Assembly (NCBI GenBank): GCA_963702695.1
Contig: CAVPDS010000003.1
Coordinates: 281,917 to 345,916, forward strand
Reading direction: 5' to 3'
Length of the DNA stretch: 64,000 nt
Origin: VAZQ01 sp963702695
Lineage (GTDB): Bacteria > Pseudomonadota > Alphaproteobacteria > Rhizobiales > Xanthobacteraceae
Every line of letters begins with the position of its first letter. Positions within the stretch are counted from its first letter, which is position 1. Below, one piece after another: positions 25,363-34,006 of this stretch. Position numbers and translations under genes: made by a program. The notes under the pieces are model-generated. The model was not told the DNA's origin. It searched no databases and worked only from the letters and a program-made list of their open reading frames with translations.

Positions 25363-25641
25363 TGGCGAAATCTCCGATCAGAGGGAAGAAAATTCCCGAG
25401 GCGAATTCGTTAATTGCGGAATTTGACATGAAAGTCCGGCAGCGCGTTCCGCGGGGCTTCGCCCCTGCGTTTTGAACCCTCCCCCCTCCCGCCAAATCGG
25501 GCCCTACATCGCGTGGGGCGAAGGACCCTATGTGGGATAGCCACCCGAAGGGGCCGCACCCACAGGCCAACGTCGTAGCCTCTAACCACGCAAGATGTTG
25601 TATCATTTTCGTCCGAAATGGCCAGTTCTGGTGGGCGTCGC
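25363..25641. other. Divergent non-coding gap beside the small terminase gene
   Basis: About 280 bases with no convincing gene. It holds a GGGGC-TTC-GCCCC hairpin near 25453-25466 and a pyrimidine-rich run near 25488-25498, and must contain the promoters of the two diverging units. The position next to terS makes it a reasonable place to look for a cos or pac packaging site; nothing in the sequence proves this. Confidence 0.3.
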
Positions 25642-25872
25642 ATGCTTACCCGCACAACCGACCTTGCCGAGCGAAGGCGAGCGCTGCGGCGCGAGCAGCA
25701 ACGGCGACACCGGGCACGCCTGCGTCATGGCCGGCGCGCGTACGTCATCGAACTGAGCGAGCCGGTCCTCGACATGCTGGTGCGACTGCACTGGATCGAC
25801 GACCGCGCAACCGCCGACGACAGGGCGATCAGTCGTGCGGTGACGGCGCTGCTCAACGACGCCGCGAAGTAA
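25642..25872 (+). CDS. Small basic protein of unknown function
   Basis: A 76-residue ORF: a very basic N-terminal helix (ERRRALRREQQRRHRARLRHGRR) described by positions 11-33, then VIELSEPVLDMLVRLHWIDDRATADDRAISRAVTALL in two helices. An in-frame ATG at 25618 is possible. The pattern resembles small ribbon/helix-type proteins seen in rhizobial prophages; DNA binding is inferred only from charge. It precedes the capsid gene by 46 bases. Confidence 0.5.
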   Translation: MLTRTTDLAERRRALRREQQRRHRARLRHGRRAYVIELSEPVLDMLVRLHWIDDRATADDRAISRAVTALLNDAAK

Positions 25873-25918
25873 GTAAGCCTGCGACACGAGCCGCTGTCGT
25901 ACCCGCTACTCTTCCGGC

Positions 25919-27133
25919 ATGAGAACCATCACACGCCTATTGTCGCCGCCAGCACCAAGCGAGAGCCGCGCCGACTTCATGGCGCGCTGCACCGGCAGCG
26001 ACGGCGGCGATGAACAAACCTGCGCGCAATTGTGGACCGACGCGCAAGGCATCAAACCAACGAAAGCCGTCTTCATGCCGCAGCCCGTCCCGCTACGCGC
26101 CGATCCCTCCGCCATCGAACGCAGCGAGCGACGCGCCTGGCGACGCGCGATCGCCGCCAGCGTGTTCGCTGTGAACCAGCGCACGTCGGCGTCCGCGATC
26201 CTCAAACAAGCGTGGCCTGGCGACGCGCGCGCGGCGGCGATCACTAAAGCGGCCACGAGCCCGACGACGACGACGCAGTTCGTTCCTCAAGATGTCGTTG
26301 CGAGTTTCAGGAGTCTCGCGCCCGGCTCGGCCGCGGCCTCGCTGTTCGCGCTCTCGAATATCCTCAGCATGCGCGGCCTGTTGACGATCCGAATTCCGTA
26401 TGTCGCCAACTTGCCGCCCGTTGCAATGTTCATCGGCGAAGGGCTGCCCGCGCCCATTCAGCAGTTCTCGCTGGCGTCGAGCACACTGGGCCCGACGAAA
26501 AAGATGTTGCTGATGGCGGCCGTCAGCGGCGAGCTCGAAGCATGCGGGCCTGAAGCCGCGTCGTTGGTGATCGGCCGCACGCTTGCCGACCGAGCCAACC
26601 GCAACTTGGACCTAACCGTGTTCGGCGCCGGCGCCGGCGATGCGGCGACACCGCCGGGATTGCTTCATGGCGTGTCGCCACTTACTGCCGCCGCAGCTGG
26701 CCTGGACGCCATGAGCGACGATCTCGCCGCGCTGGCGACCGCGATCGGGGCCGCCGGCATCGATCCGACCGACGCCGTCTACGCCACCGGGCCGCGCGAG
26801 GCGACGCTGATCAAGACGCGAGCCAGCTTGAAGTTCAGCAACACCGTGCTGACCACGCTCGGCTTGCCGGCGAAGACGATCGTGGCGCTCGCGCCGAACG
26901 GCGTCTTTTCCGGCTACGACGGCGCGCCACAGATCGAGACCGGGCGCGAGAGTGTCATCCACTTCGAACAAGATGCGCCGCTCGATATCAGCACGCCCGG
27001 CACACCGCCGACTGTTGCAGCGCCGGCGAAGAGCATGTTTCAGTCGGACATGATTGCGATCCGCGTTCGAACTAATTGTGCGTGGGTAGCCGCGCCGGGC
27101 GCGGTGCAAGTGATAAATACGGTGAACTGGTGA
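25919..27133 (+). CDS. HK97-like phage major capsid protein
   Basis: A 404-residue protein. After a short N-terminal region with a helical stretch (~60-105), the region from ATTTTQFVPQDVVASFRSL-like sequence (~112-130) through GLLTIRIPYVANLPPVAMFIGEGLPAP and SLASSTLGPTKKMLLMAAVSGEL to the C-terminal QSDMIAIRVRTNCAWVAAPGAV matches the phage capsid family. QSDMIAIRVRxxxxW is the typical final strand. There is no separate protease or scaffold gene. The next ORF overlaps its stop by four bases if GTG is used. The only recognisable structural gene in the element. Confidence 0.78.
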   Translation: MRTITRLLSPPAPSESRADFMARCTGSDGGDEQTCAQLWTDAQGIKPTKAVFMPQPVPLRADPSAIERSERRAWRRAIAASVFAVNQRTSASAILKQAWPGDARAAAITKAATSPTTTTQFVPQDVVASFRSLAPGSAAASLFALSNILSMRGLLTIRIPYVANLPPVAMFIGEGLPAPIQQFSLASSTLGPTKKMLLMAAVSGELEACGPEAASLVIGRTLADRANRNLDLTVFGAGAGDAATPPGLLHGVSPLTAAAAGLDAMSDDLAALATAIGAAGIDPTDAVYATGPREATLIKTRASLKFSNTVLTTLGLPAKTIVALAPNGVFSGYDGAPQIETGRESVIHFEQDAPLDISTPGTPPTVAAPAKSMFQSDMIAIRVRTNCAWVAAPGAVQVINTVNW

Positions 27134-27138
27134 ACGCC

Positions 27139-27630
27139 ATGGGTGACGAAAACTTCTGGACCGAGAAGTTGGAAAACGAGCGGCAGCGCGCCGAGCAGGA
27201 AGCGCGCGCACAAGCGGCCGCACAGCAGCAAGCCGCGCCGCCGATCGCGCCCGAGCCGCCTGTCGAAAGCCGCAGCGACCGCGACCGACGCGAGCTCGCC
27301 GAACGCGACGCCGCATGGGAACGGGCCCGCCGAGCCCGAGCGCGAGCCGCCCGCGCGGCGACGCCGGCGCCGGATTGGATCTCATATGTCCGCGACGCAA
27401 TCGCCGCCGAGCGCAATCACATGATGCAGCTGCTCGAAGAGACGATCGCCGAGATTGAGGCGCGCGCGCACGAGCGGATCGACGACGCCATGCGGCCGCT
27501 GCGCTGCGAGCTCGCCGAACTGAAAATCAGCAATTGTGAGCTGCGAATAACGAACGCCAAGCTGCGCGAGCAGCTGGCCGAGCGCGGCAGCAGCGCCGGC
27601 GTGGCCGGAATATCGAGCGCGCTGAACTGA
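27139..27630 (+). CDS. Coiled-coil protein following the capsid gene
   Basis: A 163-residue ORF (MGDENFWTEKLENERQRAE), with GTG 27130 as an alternative start overlapping the capsid stop. It is highly charged: an N-terminal helix rich in Glu/Arg/Gln, a Pro-rich linker, then a long coiled coil (~95-150) with heptads such as LAELKISNCELRITNAKLREQL. The position directly after the capsid gene suggests a scaffold or head-completion role; that is inference. Confidence 0.6.
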   Translation: MGDENFWTEKLENERQRAEQEARAQAAAQQQAAPPIAPEPPVESRSDRDRRELAERDAAWERARRARARAARAATPAPDWISYVRDAIAAERNHMMQLLEETIAEIEARAHERIDDAMRPLRCELAELKISNCELRITNAKLREQLAERGSSAGVAGISSALN

Positions 27631-27646
27631 CAAATCTCATTGCGCA

Positions 27647-27889
27647 ATGAAATGGTGGCTCGGCGACTGGTGGGCGTACGGCGAGCACAAATACGGTGCG
27701 CGCAAAGCGCTGTTCGCTGAAGGACAGCCGCTGGAGGATATGAATTTCGGTACGCTCGCGACCTACGGGTGGGTGGCGCGGCAAGTTCCAACTTCGACGC
27801 GCGTCGAAGTTCTGTCCTTTGACCACCACCGGCACGTCGCCGCCCTCCCGCCCGCCGAGCACAAACTCAATGCTTGGTCTCAGGCTTAG
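27647..27889 (+). pseudogene. Fragment of a plasmid/phage replication-associated protein
   Basis: An 80-residue ORF starting MKWWLGDWWAYGEHKYG and containing SFDHHRHVAALPPAEH. This is the N-terminal motif set (WxxGDW..GE..YG / LS..HH..VA.L) of longer proteins common on plasmids and phages of rhizobia and actinobacteria; here the normal C-terminal extension is missing and the 3' end runs into the opposite-strand gene ending at 27867. Probably a truncated remnant. Confidence 0.5.
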
Positions 27890-28235
27890 GTATTTCGACG
27901 GCGTTAACGCCCGCTTCTGCAAACGCGCCAAGACATCGCTCGACGAGTTCACGGCGCTGCACCGCTTCGCGCGCCTCCCGTGCAGCTTTTTGCCCCGTGC
28001 TTTCCCCGCGGGCAATTGCGAGAGCGTCGTCGACCGAGCGCATGAAGTCGTCGGTCCCTTCGTAGCCACGGTTGATCAGTTCGGCGAGCTGTTCGGCGGA
28101 GCCGCTGACGTTTATCCAGTAAACCCAATGACCAATCACGTCGAGAACCTCCTCGCCGCTCACCATGACTTCCGCTTCGAGCGAAGCGCGCTTGGGGGGG
28201 TCAAGTAGGGTTAGAATTTCTTCAAGGTCCGTCAT
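27867..28235 (-). CDS. Small acidic protein of unknown function
   Basis: A 122-residue ORF (MTDLEEILTLLDPPKRASL) with a GGAGAG-type ribosome site upstream. It is helical and acidic, with a charged segment QKAAREAREAVQRRELVERCLG. Lies 31 bases downstream of the 95-residue gene on the same strand, so probably part of a minus-strand operon running from the primase gene. No family recognised. Confidence 0.55.
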   Translation of the reverse strand: MTDLEEILTLLDPPKRASLEAEVMVSGEEVLDVIGHWVYWINVSGSAEQLAELINRGYEGTDDFMRSVDDALAIARGESTGQKAAREAREAVQRRELVERCLGAFAEAGVNAVEIPKPETKH

Positions 28236-28266
28236 TTGCTTCTCTCCTCTCCTCGGTTGGATATCA

Positions 28267-28554
28267 CTAGGATGTCGCCCGCTTCGTGCCGACGCCGCGC
28301 TCGATTGTCGTCAGCGTGCAGCGTCTTGCGAGGCTGACCGCTGCATCGAGAAAGCCGCGCGGTTCGTCTGTTGGTCTCGGTGCGGCTGCGACAGCGTCTC
28401 GGTCGTCGAGATCGACCTTGTTGCCGATCAGCCAGCGCGCCGTATCGGCCAGATCGAGGTCGAGGCCTTCGGAAAGCATCTGCTGTTCCGTAATGCCGAT
28501 CATTTCGGCAAGCTGTGCGTAAGTCAGCGGCAAGGTCAGGGTGGTGATTTTCAT
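28267..28554 (-). CDS. Small unknown protein with HTH-like segment
   Basis: A 95-residue ORF; ATG 28554 is preceded by AGGAGAA. Residues 5-35 (LTLPLTYAQLAEMIGITEQQML) resemble a helix-turn-helix of the kind that recognises an operator, followed by an acidic segment. A regulatory role in the element is possible but not shown. Confidence 0.55.
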   Translation of the reverse strand: MKITTLTLPLTYAQLAEMIGITEQQMLSEGLDLDLADTARWLIGNKVDLDDRDAVAAAPRPTDEPRGFLDAAVSLARRCTLTTIERGVGTKRATS

Positions 28555-28604
28555 GATGGTTCTCCTCTCGTGTTGCCGACATCCGGTCGGCGCGGTTGAA
28601 ATTT

Positions 28605-28868
28605 TCACTGCCTGCTAGTCCTGCTCACCCCGCCCCACTCATCGATCACCATGATGCCGGTCGGCGACGAAATGCTGATGTCGGGGATGCAAGAGCAGCC
28701 ACCGCCGCGATAAATGCTGCAGCCCGGATCGTGCTCGATGGTGGCGAAGTGCACGCCCGGCGTCGGCACCAGCGCGCCGTTGCGCCGGGCGGCCAGGATG
28801 CGATGCAGGTAGCCGGGCTGGCGGCCGCGGTTGAGGGCGGTTGCCCGGCGGCGAGTGTGGCGGTTCAT
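28605..28868 (-). CDS. Small cysteine-containing phage-island protein
   Basis: An 87-residue ORF; AAGGAG precedes ATG 28868. It begins MNRHTRRRATALNRGRQPG, a start common among small prophage proteins of Bradyrhizobium, and contains a Cys/Gly cluster CSIYRGGGCSCIPD that could bind metal. Lies 29 bases downstream of the primase-helicase stop. Confidence 0.55.
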   Translation of the reverse strand: MNRHTRRRATALNRGRQPGYLHRILAARRNGALVPTPGVHFATIEHDPGCSIYRGGGCSCIPDISISSPTGIMVIDEWGGVSRTSRQ

Positions 28869-28897
28869 GGTCTGCTCCTTCTTCTGGGGGATGCCGG

Positions 28898-31309
28898 TCA
28901 GTTGCGCTCCGAGAAAAAGAACCGCGCACACGGCTCGTGCAGCGGCTCGCAGCCGACGCCACGCGCCGGATCGCGGATCAGGTAGACGGTGCCGTCGCTG
29001 GCGCCGCACTGGGCGCAGGCGGTGCCGTCCGGCTCCGGGCCGATGAGTTCCAGCCAGGGTGCTCCCGCAACCCGCAGCCGGTGGGCCGCCGGGGGGTCGT
29101 CGATCCGCCACGAGCCGAGGCCGGGCTCGCCCCCGTCCCTCCGAAAAGGCGCAACAGGCGCAACAGGCGCAACAACATCGATTTCATCGGCACTTCTTGC
29201 GGGTCCCGAGGCGCAACAAGCCTCAGCACCAGCCGCAACAGGTGCAACAGGCATGAGTTCCTGTTGCGGCCGAGGGGAGCCTCGTTGCGGGTGTGTTGCG
29301 CCTCCGGGTGCAACACTATCCCCCTGAAAAGACTGGGATGTTGCGGATGTTGCGCCTTTCCCGGCCAACGGGGGGAGATAGCGGCGCCACGCATCATGCA
29401 GGTCCGCGCGGGTATAGCCCCTTGGCGTGCTGTCCCCAATCCGGATGGGCTTGGACTTGATCCCGTACTGGCGTAGCCGCCGCGCCATCTGGCTGTCGGT
29501 GATGGGCTTGCCCTTCAGGTCGCCCCATGGGCCGTCCTCAACCAGGAGGAGGTCCGCCAGGATTGCCTTGGTAGAGAGCGCCTCGCTCTCGCCGAAGACC
29601 GTCCGCAAGTCCGCCAGCAGGCGAAGGCTGAGGGACGGCTCGGCTTCCTCGGCAATGGCGACGAGCACCTTGGCCGCCTCTCGGCCTAGCCTCGGCCAAT
29701 CGCCGCCGGCAATGTCCGCCACCCCCAGCAGTGCCTCCCAGACATCCGCCGCGCGATCCGAGACCCCCTCCGGCATTTCCGGCCGCGCGTCGGTCGCTTC
29801 CTTTAAGACGGTGGCCGCCCAGCCCGCCAGCCGGCGGCGGAGGGCCTCCCCCACTGGTGCATGAATTCGCCGGCGGAATGGCTCGACCGTCTCGTCAGGC
29901 GCGCGCCGGCGCATGCGGATGATCACGGACCGGGTCAAGATCGTATCCGGCAGCCACCCGAGCCCCGCAAGCGCCACTGCTGAAAAGCTGCTGATTTCTT
30001 CGGTGGCGACGGTCGCACCCCGCACCACGCACCGTCCGGCCACCGCACCGCGCCGATGTCCGGAATTTAGCAGCGCCCTCAGCTCTTCGTGTTCTTTTGC
30101 CTTCGCGCCAAAGACGGTGTCGATCTCATCAAACAAGATTGTCGGTGGTCCATCCGCGCCGCCGACCTTGCGGAACAGGTATGCCGGCGTGACGTTCACG
30201 GCCGCTACCGGATCGGGGACCAGAAGCTCGGTCACTTCCATCGAGCGTGTTTTCCCCGACGCAGGTTCAGGTGACAAGAACGCGAGCCGCGGGGTGCTCT
30301 CCCACGCGTCCATCAAATGTGTATGCGCGATCCACAAGACGTGCGCGACATGCGCATGTGAGGAAGGATAGATGACGAACCGAGCCAAGAAGCGGCGCAC
30401 GTCATCGATCAAAGTCGCGCCCTCGCTGCGGGCAACATGCTGCGGCGGGTCTGATTTGGTCCGCTTGTGAGGCGCGGCCGGTTCGGCAAGGATTTCACCC
30501 GGCTCCCAGATCGGCGCCGTCCTGGCCAGCTTTGTGAGTTCAACACCGGCGGTGTCGCGTGCCAGCCAATCGCTGACATCGCCCTTCGGCAGCAGGCCCG
30601 GCAGATCAACGATGTGCACGCTCGCGGCAACCGGGTCGAGTTGACGAGCGACGTGTTGGGCATGCTTGTGGCCCGGCTCATCGTTATCCGGAAGAATGTA
30701 GACGTGCCGGTCGCTGAAATACTGATTGAGATCAGGCGTCCACTTGCCGCCCGTACCATTGTCGGCGCCTTCGCTGTTGCAGGTGGCTACGAACCCGATT
30801 TTCGTTAAGGCCTCGACGTCCTTCTCTCCTTCGCAGACGTAGACCGGCGTAGCTGGCGCGGCCGCGATCAGCTCGGGCAGCCGATAGGGGATTTTTGGCC
30901 CCTTGGGTTTGCCACTAACCCACTTCTCGCCGTCCCAATGATACTGAGGAAAACCGGACTTATCGGCTAATCGATGAACGCAGAGGTGCGGCGCACCATC
31001 CGCAAGGCGATAGATGTACTTCGCAATCGTCGGTGAATAGGGCCTACCAGCGCTGCCATTCCGCTTTTTCGGCTCAAAGGGGCGCAAGCCCAACTTCGCT
31101 CGAACGTAGTCGCGACAGCGAATTGCATCGTCGCCAGAAAACGAACTAACTAAAAAACCTTCCGGGGCTGCGCCATCAATTTTCACCGCCAGCGAACGGT
31201 CGGCGCCGCTGTGGCCCGGCCCCGGCGCCAGGACCTGGTCACCGTGTACGTTGCCGCCAAGTAATTCGGCAATTCTACCGATTGGGGGAAGCTGCTGTGA
31301 TGCCGACAT
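28898..31309 (-). CDS. Primase-helicase with TOPRIM and DUF3631 domains
   Basis: An 803-residue replication protein. Start ATG 31309 gives MSASQQLPPIGRIAELLGG; longer in-frame starts upstream lack a plausible ribosome site. Residues ~1-110 look like a degenerate zinc/primase region, ~155-255 a TOPRIM domain (VYVCEGEKDVEAL, ILPDNDEPGHKHA), and ~310-640 a DUF3631 ATPase/helicase-like domain with Walker A-like SPEPASGKTRSMEV and Walker B-like PTILFDEIDTVF. A low-complexity linker (~650-730; PVAPVAA, VAPVAPVAP) leads to a C-terminal Cys-containing tail (CAQCGASDG). It probably initiates and unwinds the element's own origin. The linker DNA carries the TGTTGC repeat cluster at 29151-29353. Confidence 0.8.
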   Translation of the reverse strand: MSASQQLPPIGRIAELLGGNVHGDQVLAPGPGHSGADRSLAVKIDGAAPEGFLVSSFSGDDAIRCRDYVRAKLGLRPFEPKKRNGSAGRPYSPTIAKYIYRLADGAPHLCVHRLADKSGFPQYHWDGEKWVSGKPKGPKIPYRLPELIAAAPATPVYVCEGEKDVEALTKIGFVATCNSEGADNGTGGKWTPDLNQYFSDRHVYILPDNDEPGHKHAQHVARQLDPVAASVHIVDLPGLLPKGDVSDWLARDTAGVELTKLARTAPIWEPGEILAEPAAPHKRTKSDPPQHVARSEGATLIDDVRRFLARFVIYPSSHAHVAHVLWIAHTHLMDAWESTPRLAFLSPEPASGKTRSMEVTELLVPDPVAAVNVTPAYLFRKVGGADGPPTILFDEIDTVFGAKAKEHEELRALLNSGHRRGAVAGRCVVRGATVATEEISSFSAVALAGLGWLPDTILTRSVIIRMRRRAPDETVEPFRRRIHAPVGEALRRRLAGWAATVLKEATDARPEMPEGVSDRAADVWEALLGVADIAGGDWPRLGREAAKVLVAIAEEAEPSLSLRLLADLRTVFGESEALSTKAILADLLLVEDGPWGDLKGKPITDSQMARRLRQYGIKSKPIRIGDSTPRGYTRADLHDAWRRYLPPLAGKGATSATSQSFQGDSVAPGGATHPQRGSPRPQQELMPVAPVAAGAEACCASGPARSADEIDVVAPVAPVAPFRRDGGEPGLGSWRIDDPPAAHRLRVAGAPWLELIGPEPDGTACAQCGASDGTVYLIRDPARGVGCEPLHEPCARFFFSERN
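29151..29353. repeat. Iteron-like cluster of TGTTGC/GCAACA
   Basis: Eleven exact copies of the 6-mer occur in 203 bases, in both orientations: 29151, 29160, 29169, 29213, 29235, 29244 and 29310 (GCAACA), and 29262, 29294, 29339 and 29348 (TGTTGC). Several are spaced exactly 9 bases. They lie inside the primase-helicase gene where the protein is low-complexity. The two orientations encode different residues, so the repetition is at DNA level. Confidence 0.6.
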
Positions 31310-31398
31310 TGTCGTGATCCGGCGAGAAGTTCTGTCTCGAACAAAAAGACGCCGGCCCCATTCGCGAGGCGGCGCTAGGACGTTCAGAACGGAAAATC

Positions 31399-31632
31399 TT
31401 AATACGCATTGCCGAGCTCGCCGACTGTCGCCGCTGCTTCCGCCTTCTCGGCGGCGGTGAGCGGCGGCGAAAAGGATTTGATGAGCTTCAAGTTCGGCCA
31501 TTGCCGCAAGGCGGCTAATTTGGTTTTCATCCCGGCAATGGCCTCGTCGCACCGCAGATCGGCCGGCAAACCTTCGTTTATCGCGATTTGTAGTTCGAGC
31601 TTACGCACTTCCTTTTGTTTGCCCGTGTTCAT
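31399..31632 (-). CDS. Small helical protein of unknown function
   Basis: A 77-residue ORF (MNTGKQKEVRKLELQIAINEG) predicted to form two or three helices, with a charged first half. It lies 89 bases upstream of the primase-helicase start on the same strand. No family recognised. Confidence 0.5.
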   Translation of the reverse strand: MNTGKQKEVRKLELQIAINEGLPADLRCDEAIAGMKTKLAALRQWPNLKLIKSFSPPLTAAEKAEAAATVGELGNAY

Positions 31633-31703
31633 TGCATGCCTCCTGGTTTGTTAGTTCATGAGAAAAAGGCGCCGCCCGCGCGCGGCGAGCGGCGCCTGAT
31701 GAT

Positions 31704-31877
31704 TTACTCAGCTGCGATCGCCATCGGCGGCCGCGTGACCCGATCTAGTGCGGCCATGATGCGCTCGGCGCCGATGTCAGCGACGAGCTGATCGAGCTTG
31801 CTGTCTGTAACTTGACGGCGCTCGCGGGCCTTGGCGGGGAGGCTCAGCCGGCCGGTGCGGACCGCCGAGCGCTCTAA
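31704..31877 (-). pseudogene. 3' part of a satellite gene split by IS5-family insertion
   Basis: Encodes the carboxyl end (LSLPAKARERRQVTDSKLDQ ... PPMAIAAE) of a ~131-residue protein whose 5' part is at 32814-33038. Removing 31878-32813 and one copy of the TAA target duplication restores the frame exactly across LARRLSPL-ERSAVRTG. Function of the intact protein unknown. Confidence 0.75.
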
Positions 31878-32813
31878 GAGTCTGTCCGGAGAGTTCTTGA
31901 ATCGTATGAATCATTTGTGATTCAAGGGTGGCGGGCCTGATTCGGAGGGGCCGCCAATGTGGACGAAGGAAAATCGCGGACGGTATGACCGGAGCCGATT
32001 GCGCTATCCCAGTGACCTGACCGACGACGAATGGAATCTGGTCGAACCCTTGATCCCGCCGGGCAAGCGCGGCGGCGACAAGCGAACGGTGATCATGCGC
32101 GAGGTGGTAAACGGCCTGATGTACATTCTGTCGACCGGCTGTCAGTGGCGGGCGATCCCGAAGGACCTGCCGCCGCGCTCGACATTGTACGATTATTTTG
32201 ACCTGTGGAGTTGGGATGGCACGCTCGATCGCATCCATCACGAACTCTATGTGAAGTGCCGCGAGGCGGTTTCCAGAGAGGCGAGCCCCACGGCAGCGGT
32301 GATCGACAGCCAGAGCGTGAAGAGCGCTGAAAAAGGGGGGCCTCGATCGATCCGCCGGGTTACGACGCGGGAAAGAAGATCAAGGGCAAGAAGCGGCATA
32401 TTCTCGTCGATACGCAAGGCCTGCTGATCCACGCCATCGTGCACGCCGCCGACATTCAGGATCGCGATGGTGGCGCGCTGGTGATGGCGACCATGTTCGG
32501 CCTGTATCCGTTCCTGCTGAAACTCTATGCCGATGGCGGCTATCAAGGCCCGGTGTTCCGCCGCGCTGTGGCGAAAATCATGGCACGAGTGAATGTCGAA
32601 ATCGTCAAGCGCTCGGATCATGCCAAGGGCTTTGTCGTGTTGCCCAAAGCGATGGGTGGTGGAACGAACATTCGCATGGCTCGGGCGCTGCAGACGGCTC
32701 GCCAAGGATTGGGAAAATCTCAATCGAAAGGCGCTCGCGTTCCTGCGTCTCGCCTCCATCAGGCTCATGTTGAGAAAGCTATGCAATCCCGTATGATCTC
32801 TCCGGACAGACTT
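31878..32813 (+). mobile_element. IS5-family element (TNA-target type)
   Basis: A 936-bp copy with inverted ends AGTCTGTCCGGAGAG (31879-31893) and its complement (32798-32812), flanked by TAA target duplications (31875-31877 and 32814-32816). The TNA duplication fits the IS1031-like branch of IS5. It carries one transposase gene broken by two frame changes. Confidence 0.85.
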
Positions 32814-32816
32814 TAA
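31957..32816 (+). pseudogene. IS5-family transposase, frameshifted
   Basis: The first frame (MWTKENRGRYDRSRLRYPSD ... VIDSQSVKSAEKGG) holds the N-terminal domain and first DDE aspartate. It breaks at the A5G6 run around 32330-32340, continues as KKRHILVDTQGLLIHAIVHAADIQDRDG, and shifts again near 32645, where an extra A gives KAMGGGTN instead of the expected PKRWVVERTFAW motif. The first break might be a programmed shift; the second looks like inactivation. Confidence 0.8.
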
Positions 32817-33038
32817 GGGGCTGAGACGGCGCGCCAGGTATAAATAGCATGGCGACGCCCCTGTGATCAGGCGCGCCTGCCGCGCCGTCGGTCGCTCGAC
32901 GAGGATACGGCCGGCCTCCAGGTCGGCGGCGAGCAGCGCTCTCTTTGTCGGGGTGGCGGCCCTGACCTCGCGATCGAATTCGCGGCCGCTGAGGACTTGG
33001 ATCGATGGGGCCGATACACTATACGTGTCGCACTTCAT
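32814..33038 (-). pseudogene. 5' part of the satellite gene split by IS5-family insertion
   Basis: Begins MKCDTYSVSAPSIQVLSGRE at ATG 33038 with GGAGAAG upstream, and runs to the IS insertion after LARRLSPL. The segment RPTARQARLITGASPCYLYLARR might contain a short HTH. See the 3' part at 31704-31877. Confidence 0.75.
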
Positions 33039-33172
33039 CAGGACTTCTCCTGTTTGCGGCCGGTTGCCCCCTGCTTTGCCAAGAGCGGGGCGCCGGCCGT
33101 GCGTTTGTCGGTGTGGGGGTATGATCCGCGCCGCGAGCGTCACCGACGCCGCCCACGGGCGGGGCTGTCGGG

Positions 33173-33400
33173 TTAGACGGCGGCGCCGCGCGTGAGCTTT
33201 TCGGCGTGCTGTTTGAGTTTGCGCTTGGACGCGATTAGGTTCGCGCCGTATTTGCCAATCGGCCACTTCCCGGCCCGCCTTGAGTAATAAGCGTCAGCGT
33301 TGGGCACGCCGAGTGCCTCGAGAAAAGCTTCGATCGGCCCCGCGCCAACCAACAGGTCGCCGGCTTCGTTTTCATCTTTGATTTGATGGGTGGTTTCCAT
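33173..33400 (-). CDS. Putative small DNA-binding protein (AlpA/excisionase-like)
   Basis: A 75-residue ORF; ATG 33400 is preceded by GGAGGT at 7 bases. The core GPIEAFLEALGVPNADAYY followed by KWPIGKYGANLIASKRKLKQH has the size and layout of winged-helix AlpA-type regulators or excisionases. It is the most upstream well-supported gene of the minus-strand block, a typical place for a regulator. Confidence 0.55.
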   Translation of the reverse strand: METTHQIKDENEAGDLLVGAGPIEAFLEALGVPNADAYYSRRAGKWPIGKYGANLIASKRKLKQHAEKLTRGAAV

Positions 33401-33493
33401 TGCGAACACCTCCGTGTGGTTCGCAATGGCTAAATATTTTTGGGAGTGTTTGCACTAATCGCCAAATCGCCACGCCAAAAATGTCGGACGATT

Positions 33494-34006
33494 TTATTTG
33501 GGAGATTTTTTCTTGCGGCTGTAGCCGCGCTTTCCACGAAGATGTGGGGCGTATTTTAGAGCATCGAGGGCCACGCGTTTGGTGGCTTGGGAGCCGAGCA
33601 GGTCCTTTAGTTCTTCCCAGAATTTGGGGAACGGCAACCAGTCGGGCGCTGGATGTGCATCCGCGATTTTCTTCACGGCCCCTTCTATGTCCGCAGGCGG
33701 CAGTTTGGGCTGCCACGGGCCAGGCGGAGCCGCCGAAGATGGCGGCAGCACCTCTACGCCGAGGGTGATAATGTCAAAGCCGACCACGCCCTTTGCTATG
33801 CCCAGGATGACCTGCACCGTGGAGGCGTTGATGTTGAGGGTTGTCTCGACATGCGGGTGGTGCCAGTCGACGACATGCCCGGGCGGGACCGTGCGGTAAT
33901 GCAGGCCATTTTGCAGCTCGTAAAGCGCCCGCGGCCGCGACCAGTCGAGCCTGTGGCACAATGCCGCCAGCGAGCGCCATGTCGCATCCTTGTCGCGTCC
34001 ACTCAC
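33494..34006 (-). CDS. Unknown protein at the right end of the element
   Basis: The frame is open from 34141, but GTG 34006 (MSGRDKDATWRSLAALCHRLDW) is a plausible start. The segment DWSRPRALYELQNGLHYRTVPPG recurs, as I recall, in small proteins of rhizobial prophages. The C-terminus is basic (HLRGKRGYSRKKKSPK). Function unknown; start uncertain. Just upstream (34092-34124) is an inverted repeat GCGAGAAAT ... ATTTCTCGC. Confidence 0.5.
   Translation of the reverse strand: MSGRDKDATWRSLAALCHRLDWSRPRALYELQNGLHYRTVPPGHVVDWHHPHVETTLNINASTVQVILGIAKGVVGFDIITLGVEVLPPSSAAPPGPWQPKLPPADIEGAVKKIADAHPAPDWLPFPKFWEELKDLLGSQATKRVALDALKYAPHLRGKRGYSRKKKSPK

Noticed and set aside
25430..25655. Minus-strand ORF starting MRVSMRRPPELAISDEND before the capsid gene
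   Set aside because: Overlaps the better-supported plus-strand gene start, has no ribosome site and contains long low-complexity stretches.
31769..33266. Long minus-strand frames across the IS5-family element in the satellite
   Set aside because: They are antisense to the transposase and only partly coincide with the split gene, which is explained by the TAA insertion.
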